Assembly: GCF_030269665.1 (NCBI RefSeq)
Contig: NZ_BSTS01000002.1
Span: 310,001 to 374,000, forward strand
Direction: 5' to 3'
DNA length: 64,000 bases
Origin: Actinomycetospora sp. NBRC 106375
Lineage (GTDB): Bacteria > Actinomycetota > Actinomycetes > Mycobacteriales > Pseudonocardiaceae
Below the pieces are notes generated by a model. It was not told the DNA's origin and ran no database searches. It saw nothing but the letters and a program-made list of their open reading frames with translations. The number at the start of each line of letters is the position of its first letter. Position 1 is the stretch's first letter. Made by a program: the position numbers and the translations under genes. Positions 1 through 6,603 of the stretch are shown here, one piece after another.

Positions 1-771
1 CACGACGTCTTCGTGCTGCAGGTCGCCGGCACCAAGCGCTGGCACGTGCACGCTCCCGTGCACCCCGACCCGCTGCGCTCCCAGCCCTGGAACGACCGCG
101 CCGACGCCGTGGCCGAGCGCGCCGCCGAGGAGCCGCTGATCGACGAGGTCCTCGAGCCCGGCGACGCCCTCTACCTGCCGCGCGGCTACCTGCACTCGGC
201 GACCGCCCAGGGCGAGGTCAGCGCGCACCTGACGATCGGCGTCCACGTGCTGACCCGCTGGGCGGTGGTGGACGCGCTCGTCAACGCCCTGACCGGCGAC
301 CCGGAGCTGCGCGGCTCGCTGCCGCTGGGGATCGACGCCGCCGACCCGGCCGCGCTGGCCCCGCACGTCGAGGCCGTCGCGGCCCGCCTCGCCGAGACCC
401 TCGCCGCACCCGACCCCGATCGCACGGACCGCGTCGCGCGGCGGCTGCGCCGGCGGGCGTGGACGGGCAACCGCCCCGAGGCGCTCGCCCCGCTCGCCCA
501 GGCCGCGGCCGCCTCGTCCGCCGACGACGACACCGCCGTGCGGCGCCGCCGCGGCCTGCACCACCGCCTGCGCCCGGGCGGCGACGGCGACCCCGTCGTG
601 CTCGAGCTGGCCGACCGCACCGTCACCCTCCCGGCCGGCACACGCGCCGCCTGCGAGCGCCTGCTCGACGGCCGGCCCGCCCGCGCGGGGGAGCTGCCCG
701 GGCTGGACGCGGACGACGGCGCCGTCGTCGTGCGGCGCCTGCTGCGCGAGGGCGTGCTGCTGCCGGTGTGA
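1..771 (+). CDS. Cupin-4/JmjC-like oxygenase domain protein (5' partial)
   Basis: The frame is open from base 1, so the start lies outside the window; 256 residues are visible. The first residues (HDVFVLQVAGTKRWHV) and the later GDALYLPRGYLHSAT stretch resemble the jelly-roll core of cupin-4/JmjC-like ribosomal oxygenases (ROXA/YcfD type), Fe(II)- and 2-oxoglutarate-dependent hydroxylases. The His in GYLHSA would be a distal metal ligand. The His-Asp at residues 1-2 may be the proximal pair, but this cannot be settled without the missing N-terminus. The C-terminal third is an Arg/Ala-rich winged-helix-like tail ending RRLLREGVLLPV, as in the ROXA group. The substrate is unknown; hydroxylation of a ribosomal protein is a family-based guess. 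Confidence 0.75.
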   Translation, partial: HDVFVLQVAGTKRWHVHAPVHPDPLRSQPWNDRADAVAERAAEEPLIDEVLEPGDALYLPRGYLHSATAQGEVSAHLTIGVHVLTRWAVVDALVNALTGDPELRGSLPLGIDAADPAALAPHVEAVAARLAETLAAPDPDRTDRVARRLRRRAWTGNRPEALAPLAQAAAASSADDDTAVRRRRGLHHRLRPGGDGDPVVLELADRTVTLPAGTRAACERLLDGRPARAGELPGLDADDGAVVVRRLLREGVLLPV

Positions 772-817
772 CGCCCGTCGGGTGTCCCGTCCGGCCCCGG
801 CCGGGTATGACGGGGAG

Positions 818-1774
818 ATGACCTCGCCGCCGACGGACGCGGGCTTCCGGTGCTCTGACGCCGCGCGCGAGCGCGACGACCCGTTCGTCGCGACCGCTCC
901 GCCCGCCCGGTGCTGGCTGCTCGTCGAGCACCCCGGCCCGTGGGGTCCCCAGGCGCTGGGCGACGCGGGGTTCCCGCCCGAGGTCGTCGACGCGATCGGC
1001 GCGTTCTGCCGGGCACGCGGCGGCCGGTTCCAGCTCATCCGGCGCAGCCGCTCGCGCGGCGAGCCGACCGCCGACCGCGGCCGCTTCGCCGTCGTCGACA
1101 CCACGCCGGGCGCCGAGTCCGTGCGGTGGGGCCGCGTCGAGTCCCCGGCCGCGCTCCCGGCCGCCCTGGCCGACGTCGAGGCCGTGACGACGCCGTCGTC
1201 CGAGCCGGTCTACCTCGTCTGCGCCCACGGCCGGCACGACGCCTGCTGCGCGATGCGCGGGCGCCCGGTCGCCGCGGAGCTCGCCGCCGCGTACCCCGAG
1301 CGCACCTGGGAGACGACCCACACCGGCGGCGACCGCTTCGCCGCGAACGTCGTGCTGCTGCCCCACGGCCTGGTGCTCGGCCGCGTGCCCGCCACCGAGG
1401 CCGTCGCGGTGGCCGAGCGCTACGAGGCCGGTGAGGTCGACACGGTCTGGGTGCGGGGACGCTCGTTCCTCACCCCGCCCGCCCAGGCCGCCCAGCACCA
1501 CGCCCGGCTGGCCCTCCAGGAGCCCGGCATCGACGCGCTGCGCGTGCTCGGTGTCGAGGTCCGCGAGCCGGGCCTGACCGAGGTCACCCTCGACGGCGGC
1601 GCCGCCCGCGGACCGGTCACGGTCGTCGTGCGCGAGCGCTGGGTCGCCTCGCCGACGCCGCTGACGTGCTCGGCCGGCCGCGCGGCGTCGATGCGCGTGT
1701 TCGATCTCGTCGAGCTGACGCCGGGCGCCGACGTGGCCCGCACGGGGACCCTCGGCGCCGTGGCCGGACGATGA
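818..1774 (+). CDS. Sucrase/ferredoxin-like (Suc_Fer-like) family protein
   Basis: 318 residues. The family is a thioredoxin-fold ferredoxin related to yeast Apd1. Two signature segments are present: VCAHGRHDACCAMRG, with a cysteine cluster, and THTGGDRFAANVVLLPHG, the actinobacterial form of the HxGGxxxAxN motif. They are consistent with a [2Fe-2S] site held by Cys and His. The physiological partner is unknown. I chose the ATG at 818 because a GGGGAG stretch lies directly before it and similarity begins soon after; an in-frame GTG at 782 is possible. The gene lies 46 bp after the upstream gene, on the same strand. Confidence 0.85.
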   Translation: MTSPPTDAGFRCSDAARERDDPFVATAPPARCWLLVEHPGPWGPQALGDAGFPPEVVDAIGAFCRARGGRFQLIRRSRSRGEPTADRGRFAVVDTTPGAESVRWGRVESPAALPAALADVEAVTTPSSEPVYLVCAHGRHDACCAMRGRPVAAELAAAYPERTWETTHTGGDRFAANVVLLPHGLVLGRVPATEAVAVAERYEAGEVDTVWVRGRSFLTPPAQAAQHHARLALQEPGIDALRVLGVEVREPGLTEVTLDGGAARGPVTVVVRERWVASPTPLTCSAGRAASMRVFDLVELTPGADVARTGTLGAVAGR

Positions 1775-1870
1775 ACCTCGCTCGAACGCGCGTGGGGACT
1801 GGTTGAGAAGGCGAATCCGGGGGAACGTGGCGGCTGCACGGCACGAACGCCTCGAACGGAGCTCGCTTCA

Positions 1871-2143
1871 ATGATCATCTTCACCATCCTCGGGTGGATC
1901 CTGTTCGGACTGATCGTCGGCTTCATCGCCCGCGCGCTGGTCCCCGGCAAGGACAACATCGGGCTCCTCGCGACCATCGGTCTCGGCATCCTCGGCTCGG
2001 TCGTCGGTGGCCTCGTGTTCTCCCTGTTCACCGGACGGATCACGCTGTCCAACCCGGTCGGCTGGATCGGGTCGGTCGTCTTCGCGATCATCCTGCTGGT
2101 GATCTACAACAAGGTGACGGGCCGCAAGCGGGTCCAGCGATAA
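1871..2143 (+). CDS. GlsB/YeaQ/YmgE family small membrane protein
   Basis: 90 residues with three hydrophobic segments (about 3-22, 31-51 and 61-83). They are separated by the ARALVPGKDNIG loop and a glycine-rich stretch (GLGILGSVVGGLV). This is the transglycosylase-associated / GlsB pattern of small stress-related inner-membrane proteins. The biochemical role is unproven; homologs are induced by general stress. The ATG is preceded by GGAG about nine bases upstream. The 96 bp before the gene contain GGTTG and GGGGAA boxes that might be a general-stress sigma promoter, but this is weak. Confidence 0.9.
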   Translation: MIIFTILGWILFGLIVGFIARALVPGKDNIGLLATIGLGILGSVVGGLVFSLFTGRITLSNPVGWIGSVVFAIILLVIYNKVTGRKRVQR

Positions 2144-2167
2144 ATTGTGCGCGATGTGATCGTGCGC

Positions 2168-2173
2168 TAGTTT
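2168..2173 (+). promoter_or_regulatory. -10 element of a leaderless ohrR transcript
   Basis: TAGTTT lies seven bases before the GTG start, so transcription would begin at or next to the start codon. No Shine-Dalgarno sequence is visible. Just upstream (2149-2167) is an imperfect dyad, GCGCGAT-gtg-ATCGTGCGC, a candidate autoregulatory OhrR site. Confidence 0.5.
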
Positions 2174-2180
2174 TCCGGAC

Positions 2181-2663
2181 GTGAGCACGGACGACGGCGG
2201 CGCGGAGGACGACCTGCTCCTCTCCGAGCAGGCCTGCTTCGCGCTCTACTCGGCGTCCCGCGCGGTCACCGACGTCTACCGGCCCCTGCTCGCCGAGCTG
2301 GGCCTGACCTACCCGCAGTACCTCGTGCTCCTGACCCTCTGGGAGTCCGAGCCGCGGACGGTCCGGGACGTCGGTGCCGCGCTCGCGCTCGACTACGGCA
2401 CCGTCTCGCCGCTGCTCAAGCGGCTGGAGGGCGCCGGGTTCGTCGAGAGGCGCCGGGCTCCGCACGACGAGCGGACCGTGACGGTGCACCTCACCGACGC
2501 CGGTCGCGACCTGCGCGCCCGCGTGAGCCACGTCCCCCGCACGATCGGGTGCGCGCTCGGTCTCGACGACCGCGCGCGCCACGAGCTCATCGTGCTCCTC
2601 CGGACGATCACCGCCTCGACCGTCGTGTACCGCGGTGTCGACGGCGCGTCGTCCGCCAGTTGA
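2181..2663 (+). CDS. ohrR: MarR-family regulator, OhrR type
   Basis: 160 residues. A winged-helix MarR repressor of the OhrR subgroup, recognised by EQACFALYSASRAVTDVYRPLL followed by LGLTYPQYLVLLTLWE. Cys19 sits where the peroxide-sensing cysteine of OhrR is found; its oxidation by organic hydroperoxides releases DNA. The recognition helix and wing are around residues 60-100 (ALDYGTVSPLLKRLE, then ERTVTVHLTDAG). An OsmC-type peroxidase gene follows 29 bp downstream, the expected target. The GTG start is chosen because a TANNNT -10 box fits a leaderless start and upstream in-frame sequence is not conserved in character. Confidence 0.88.
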   Translation: MSTDDGGAEDDLLLSEQACFALYSASRAVTDVYRPLLAELGLTYPQYLVLLTLWESEPRTVRDVGAALALDYGTVSPLLKRLEGAGFVERRRAPHDERTVTVHLTDAGRDLRARVSHVPRTIGCALGLDDRARHELIVLLRTITASTVVYRGVDGASSAS

Positions 2664-2692
2664 ACCCACTCCACCCTCACCAGGAGGCGACG

Positions 2693-3130
2693 ATGCCGAG
2701 CCGCGACGCGACCACCCACTGGGAAGGCGGCCTGCAGGACGGGAAGGGTCAGGTGACCCTGGACTCGTCCAACGCGGGCCAGTTCAACGTCTCGTTCCCG
2801 ACCCGCGCCGAGGACCCGAACGGCCAGACCAGCCCCGAGGAGCTCATCGCCGCGGCGCACTCGTCGTGCCTGGCCATGAACCTCTCCGGCGTGCTCGGCG
2901 GCGAAGGCCTCACCGCGGACTCGATCGACGTCAGCGCCGAGGTCACCCTCTCGCCCGCCAAGGGCGGCGGCTTCGAGATCAGCGGCATCGCGATCACCCT
3001 GCGCGCCGACGTCGACGGCCTCGACGACGCGAAGTTCAAGGAGCTGGCCTCGACCGCCGAGAAGACCTGCCCGGTGTCCAAGGCCCTGGCCGGCACCACG
3101 ATCACCCTGGACGCCGCGCTCGGGAACTGA
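2693..3130 (+). CDS. osmC: OsmC-family peroxiredoxin
   Basis: 145 residues. A thiol-dependent peroxidase that reduces organic hydroperoxides in the cytoplasm. The catalytic pair is Cys59 (AHSSCLAMNLS) and Cys126 (KTCPVSKAL), and the N-terminus (TTHWEGGLQDGKGQV) is typical of actinobacterial OsmC rather than Ohr. The ATG at 2693 has an AGGAGG ribosome-binding site five bases upstream. It follows the OhrR-type gene and is closed by a strong hairpin at 3183-3219, so the two probably form a peroxide-responsive unit. Confidence 0.93.
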   Translation: MPSRDATTHWEGGLQDGKGQVTLDSSNAGQFNVSFPTRAEDPNGQTSPEELIAAAHSSCLAMNLSGVLGGEGLTADSIDVSAEVTLSPAKGGGFEISGIAITLRADVDGLDDAKFKELASTAEKTCPVSKALAGTTITLDAALGN

Positions 3131-3182
3131 GCGCGCGCCGACCGCTCGGGGCTTCGGACCGTCGGCGCGCGGACCGTCCGAG

Positions 3183-3219
3183 GGACGCCCTCGCTGCCTG
3201 TGACGCAGCGAGGGCGTCC
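3183..3219 (+). terminator. Intrinsic terminator after osmC
   Basis: A perfect 15-bp stem (3183-3197 with 3205-3219) closes a 7-base loop and is followed by TTCG rather than a T-run, as is common in actinobacteria. A second perfect 10-bp stem (3133-3142 with 3161-3170) lies just upstream, so osmC has tandem hairpins. Confidence 0.8.
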
Positions 3220-3284
3220 TTCGCTCGCCGGGCTCGTCGACGACCCATCCCCCACCCAGCTCCCACACAGGCCGGACGGTCACC

Positions 3285-4178
3285 GTGGAGAGCATGGTCG
3301 TCGGAGTGCTGTGGGTCGTGCTGTCCGCGGTCACGCTCGGGCTGGGCTCGCTGGCCCAGGGCGTGGCCGCCGCCCGGCACGCGGGTCCGCTCGCGACCCT
3401 GCTGGTGCGCCCGCTGTTCCTGCTCGGGCTCGCCGGGGAGGCCGTCGGCTTCGCCGCCCACGTCCTCGCGCTGCACACGGTGTCGATGGCGGTGGCGCAG
3501 GGCGCGGTCACCGGCAGCCTCGTCGTCACCGCCCTCGCCGCGCGCCGGTGGCTCGGGACACGGCTGGGGCGCGGGGGCGTGCTCGCGGTCGGCGTGGTCG
3601 TCGGCGGGCTGAGCGTCCTCGGTCTCCTCTCCGGTGACACCGGGACTCCGACCGACACCGGGGCCCTCGAGGTCGCCCTCGCGGCCTCCGCGCTCGTGCT
3701 CGCCCTCGCCGGCGGCGTCGCGGCCCTCCTCGGCACCGCGTCCCGCCGCGGCACCGCGCTGGCGGTCGTCTCCGGGCTCGGGTTCGCGGTCTGCTCGCTG
3801 GCGGTGCGCCTCGTCGACACCACGTCGGGGCTCGACGCGCTGACCGACCCCGCGCTCGTCATCGCCGCCGCCGGCGGCGCGGTCGGCGGCCTCGCCTGGG
3901 CCGCCGCGCTGCGCGAGCGCGCGGTCACCACCGTGACGGCCATCGTCGTCGCGGCCGAGGTCGTCCCGCCTTCCCTGCTGGGCGCGTGGCTGCTCGGCGA
4001 CACGGTGTCGGCCGCGTTCCCGTACGTCGCTCCCGTCGTGCTCCTCGCGACGGCCGGCGCGGGGATCGTGCTGGCCCGCACCCGCGACGACGCGACCGGC
4101 GCGCCGGTGTCGGTGTCGGTGTCGGTGTCGGAGGGCGCGGCTACGGTGGCCGCGTGCTCGGTGCCCGCCGGTCGCTGA
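3285..4178 (+). CDS. DMT-superfamily-like multi-pass membrane protein
   Basis: 297 residues, almost entirely hydrophobic, with about nine to ten predicted membrane segments in the DMT/EamA-like arrangement (for example VVGVLWVVLSAVTLGLGSLA, then LFLLGLAGEAVGFAAHVLAL). It resembles the protein at 51384-52244, so the window holds two paralogs. The substrate is unknown. The C-terminus is a short cytosolic tail with a VSVSVSVSEG stretch encoded by a hexanucleotide repeat. The start could be the GTG at 3285 or the ATG three codons later (3294); neither has a clear ribosome-binding site. Confidence 0.7.
   Translation: MESMVVGVLWVVLSAVTLGLGSLAQGVAAARHAGPLATLLVRPLFLLGLAGEAVGFAAHVLALHTVSMAVAQGAVTGSLVVTALAARRWLGTRLGRGGVLAVGVVVGGLSVLGLLSGDTGTPTDTGALEVALAASALVLALAGGVAALLGTASRRGTALAVVSGLGFAVCSLAVRLVDTTSGLDALTDPALVIAAAGGAVGGLAWAAALRERAVTTVTAIVVAAEVVPPSLLGAWLLGDTVSAAFPYVAPVVLLATAGAGIVLARTRDDATGAPVSVSVSVSEGAATVAACSVPAGR
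4106..4130 (+). repeat. Hexanucleotide microsatellite (GGTGTC)4
   Basis: Four tandem copies of GGTGTC in frame at the 3' end of the DMT-like gene encode alternating Val-Ser. A change in copy number would keep the frame. A related, less regular array lies at 6529-6580. Confidence 0.8.
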
Positions 4179-4239
4179 CCTCCTCGCCGCCCCCCGCGCC
4201 CGGTAGCCTGGGGGGCGACGGCACCACCGGGGAGACGCC

Positions 4240-4440
4240 ATGGCGCACGGCACGGCCGACGGACCGGCCCGCACGGGACGCACGCGCATCCACGAGCCCG
4301 GCGAGCCGGCGGACGACCTCGCCGCCCGCCTCCACCTCGACGATCCCGCCCTCCAGCGCCGCTACCGCGCGGACCTCGACCGCGTCCGCGACGCCGAGCT
4401 CCGCGCCGAGGTCGACACCGAGGGCGTCCGCCTGCACTGA
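4240..4440 (+). CDS. Small hypothetical protein
   Basis: 66 residues, charged and soluble, with no recognised domain. The C-terminal half (DDLAARLHLDDPALQRRYRADLDRVRDAELRAEVD) is predicted to be helical, possibly a coiled coil or small helical hairpin. The ATG has GGGGAG six bases upstream, and a TAGCCT -10-like box (4203-4208) fits a short leader. The next gene, a papain-like protein, begins 21 bp downstream on the same strand, so the two are probably co-transcribed. I do not recognise the family. Confidence 0.6.
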   Translation: MAHGTADGPARTGRTRIHEPGEPADDLAARLHLDDPALQRRYRADLDRVRDAELRAEVDTEGVRLH

Positions 4441-4461
4441 GGTCCCGGCCGGGGTCCGCCC

Positions 4462-5970
4462 GTGACGTGGTCCTTCCTGGCCTGGTCGCCCGACGACTCG
4501 GCGGGCGCGGTCTACGACGTCACGGTGCCCGGTGCGTGGGAGGAGCTCGTCGACTTCTACGCCGGCGGCGCCGAGAGCCGTCCCCTCGACCGCATCGTCG
4601 CCATCGCCCGGGAGCACGGCGTGCGCAGCGTCGTCGTCGAGCAGCGCCACCTCGACCCCGACTGGCGCAGCGAGCACGGCGCCTTCCACGGGCGGCTCTT
4701 CCGCCGCCGCCCCTCGGTGTGCCACCGCTGGCACCTGTTCACCGACGACGTCCCCGCCGACCTCTCGCGGCTGCGCCCCGAGGCCTACCGCGGGTACGTG
4801 GTGCTGCGCCCGCTGCCCTCCACCCCGGTCGGCCGCACCATGCTCGCGCCGCCGCCCGGCCTCGACGGCGCCATCCGGTGCGACGCCACCGAGCGGGTGT
4901 CGCTCTTCGGCACCCCGCTGTCGATCACGGCGATGCCGTTCCTCAGCCAGGACGCCGAGTACCTGCGCTGCGCCCACGCGACCCTGTGGATGGTCCTGCG
5001 CCACGCGCACCTCGCCCACGACCTGCCCCGTCGCCTCACCGCCGAGGTCCACGACGCCACGCTCGGCGGCGTCATCGTCGGCCGCCAGATCCCCAGCGAG
5101 GGCCTCTCGGTGCAGCAGATGCTCGCCGGCGCCACCCGCCTCGGCCTCTCCCCGGGGCTCATGCACCTGCCGTCCACGCCCGAGGAGGACGCCGCGGCGG
5201 ACACGGTCGCCGAACCGGCCGGCGGCGACGGCGGACCCGGGCGCCGGGCCGACCCGCAGGCCGGGCGGCTGTCCCTGCGCGCCGTGCTGTGCCGCTACGT
5301 CAACAGCCAGCTCCCGCCGATCGTCATCTCGGCGAGCCACGCCTGGGTCGTCGTGGCGCACCGGCGCGACGCCGCCGACGACCGCCGCGTGACCCTGTGG
5401 CGCCACGACGACGCCCGCGGCCCCTACCTCGAGGTCGCCGACCCGTTCGCCGAGCCCGAGGACGCCCACCGGCCGTGGCAGACCGCGATCCTGCCCCTGC
5501 TGCCTGCCGTCTACGTGACCGCCGAGCGCGCCGAGGCCGCCGGACGCCTGTGGTTCGCCGGCTACCTGCGGCGCGCCGACGACGACGAACCCGTGGCCCG
5601 CGCCGCCGCGGCGGGCGAGCTGACCTTCCGCACCTACGTCGTCCGCAGCGACGACTTCCTCGAAGGCCTCACCGCCCGCGGCGTCCACCCGGCGCTCGCC
5701 GACCTCTATCGCCTCGCCGCGCTCCCCGAACACCTCTGGGTCGTCGAGGCCGTCGACCGCGCCGCCCGCCGCGAGGCACGTCCCGACGTCGTCGGCGAGG
5801 CCCTCGTCGACGCCACCGCGTCGACCCACCACGAACCCCTGCAGGAAGGCCTCGTCGCCCTGCACGGCGGGCGCCTCGCCCACCGCATCGGGCCGGACCA
5901 CGGCACCCGTCGCGACCTGCGCCTGTCCGACCCCCGTCACTACCGCACGGGACGTCCGGGCGGGCGGTGA
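4462..5970 (+). CDS. Papain-like (C39-type) cysteine peptidase-like protein, uncharacterised
   Basis: 502 residues, no signal peptide, so probably cytosolic. Residues 155-330 contain the pattern of a papain/C39 fold: Gln163 and Cys170 in PFLSQDAEYLRCAHATLWMVL, His293 in ISASHAWVVVAHR, and Asp327 in LEVADPFAEP. This order (oxyanion Gln, nucleophile Cys, His, Asp/Asn) is what the family requires. An acidic, Gly-rich insertion (about 241-268) separates the Cys and His halves. The N-terminal 150 and C-terminal 170 residues match nothing I can name. The upstream 66-residue gene is probably in the same operon, and a convergent Trypco2 gene follows. Peptidase, transglutaminase or a substrate-binding pseudo-enzyme are all possible. 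Confidence 0.6.
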   Translation: MTWSFLAWSPDDSAGAVYDVTVPGAWEELVDFYAGGAESRPLDRIVAIAREHGVRSVVVEQRHLDPDWRSEHGAFHGRLFRRRPSVCHRWHLFTDDVPADLSRLRPEAYRGYVVLRPLPSTPVGRTMLAPPPGLDGAIRCDATERVSLFGTPLSITAMPFLSQDAEYLRCAHATLWMVLRHAHLAHDLPRRLTAEVHDATLGGVIVGRQIPSEGLSVQQMLAGATRLGLSPGLMHLPSTPEEDAAADTVAEPAGGDGGPGRRADPQAGRLSLRAVLCRYVNSQLPPIVISASHAWVVVAHRRDAADDRRVTLWRHDDARGPYLEVADPFAEPEDAHRPWQTAILPLLPAVYVTAERAEAAGRLWFAGYLRRADDDEPVARAAAAGELTFRTYVVRSDDFLEGLTARGVHPALADLYRLAALPEHLWVVEAVDRAARREARPDVVGEALVDATASTHHEPLQEGLVALHGGRLAHRIGPDHGTRRDLRLSDPRHYRTGRPGGR

Positions 5971-6003
5971 GCGGGACGACGCCGGCGGGCGGTGAGCGGG
6001 ACG
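5961..6003 (+). repeat. 18-bp direct repeat spanning a stop codon
   Basis: CGGGCGGTGAGCGGGACG occurs at 5961-5978 and again at 5986-6003. The first copy contains the stop codon of the papain-like gene. It looks like a small local duplication. Confidence 0.7.
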
Positions 6004-6064
6004 GAACCGGCCGTTGGTACGCGAGGCGAGGCACGCCCTCGGTAGCCGGGACGAGGCCGGCGGC

Positions 6065-6484
6065 TCAGCGGCCGGTGCTCTCCGGGGGCGCCTCCGCGAT
6101 CGCCGGGCCCACGACGCCCGCGGCGGTCTCGGCGCCCGTCCCGGCCTGCGGGTCTAGGACCTCGTGCCCGGCGTCCGCGTCGGGGAGCACCGGGCCGAGG
6201 GTGAGCCGGATCCGGTGCGTATCGGTGCTCTCCCGCTCGCCCCGGGCTGACGCGTCGCCGGAGAGGACGAACCACTTCGCCCCCACCGACCCCCCGGCCT
6301 CGCGGCGCCGGCGGACCTCCACCGCGAGCTCGATTTCGACCTCCCGTACCCCGAGGCCGTAGCCCTCGCCGCGCCGGCCCCGCGCCGCGACGAGGTCCCG
6401 TCGCAGCGCGAGCAGCACCTCGTCCAGCCCGAGACCTTCGTCGGGCTCGCTCCCCGCTGCCGCGCCGTCCCCCGTGTCGCTCAT
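6065..6484 (-). CDS. Trypco2 (trypsin-co-occurring domain 2) protein
   Basis: 139 residues. Residues 18-98 follow the Trypco2 pattern: a first helix (LDEVLLALRRDLVAAR), a strand pair (REVEIELAVEVRRRREAGGSVGAKWFVLSG), and a final strand pair ending THRIRLTLGPVLP. In the known families such domains are small adaptors encoded beside trypsin-like or caspase-like effectors in predicted conflict systems of multicellular bacteria. Here the neighbour is a convergent papain-like gene. The C-terminal 40 residues are a disordered Ala/Gly/Pro tail. The ATG has no ribosome-binding site but has a TACGGT box six bases upstream. Confidence 0.75.
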   Translation of the reverse strand: MSDTGDGAAAGSEPDEGLGLDEVLLALRRDLVAARGRRGEGYGLGVREVEIELAVEVRRRREAGGSVGAKWFVLSGDASARGERESTDTHRIRLTLGPVLPDADAGHEVLDPQAGTGAETAAGVVGPAIAEAPPESTGR

Positions 6485-6490
6485 GCGCCG

Positions 6491-6496
6491 ACCGTA
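6491..6496 (-). promoter_or_regulatory. -10 element of the Trypco2 gene (leaderless)
   Basis: On the minus strand TACGGT is followed by six bases and the ATG at 6484, so the transcript would start at the initiation codon. Confidence 0.5.
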
Positions 6497-6528
6497 GCCA
6501 GCCCGACCGACAGCCCACGGCCTCGGCC

Positions 6529-6580
6529 ACAGACACAGAGACGGGCACAGAGACGGAGACAGAGACGGGCACGGAGACGG
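6529..6580. repeat. Imperfect hexa/dodecanucleotide repeat
   Basis: A purine-rich run of CAGAGACGG-like units (about four copies) lies between the Trypco2 and DUF222-HNH genes. It overlaps no gene I can support. Confidence 0.6.
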
Positions 6581-6603
6581 GTACGCCGTCGGGGCGAGCC
6601 GGG

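Noticed and set aside
4141-5940. Long minus-strand frame of 599 codons
   Set aside because: It runs antisense to the papain-like gene, with Gly/Val/Ala-rich composition typical of the complement of high-GC codons, and no motif or start signal.
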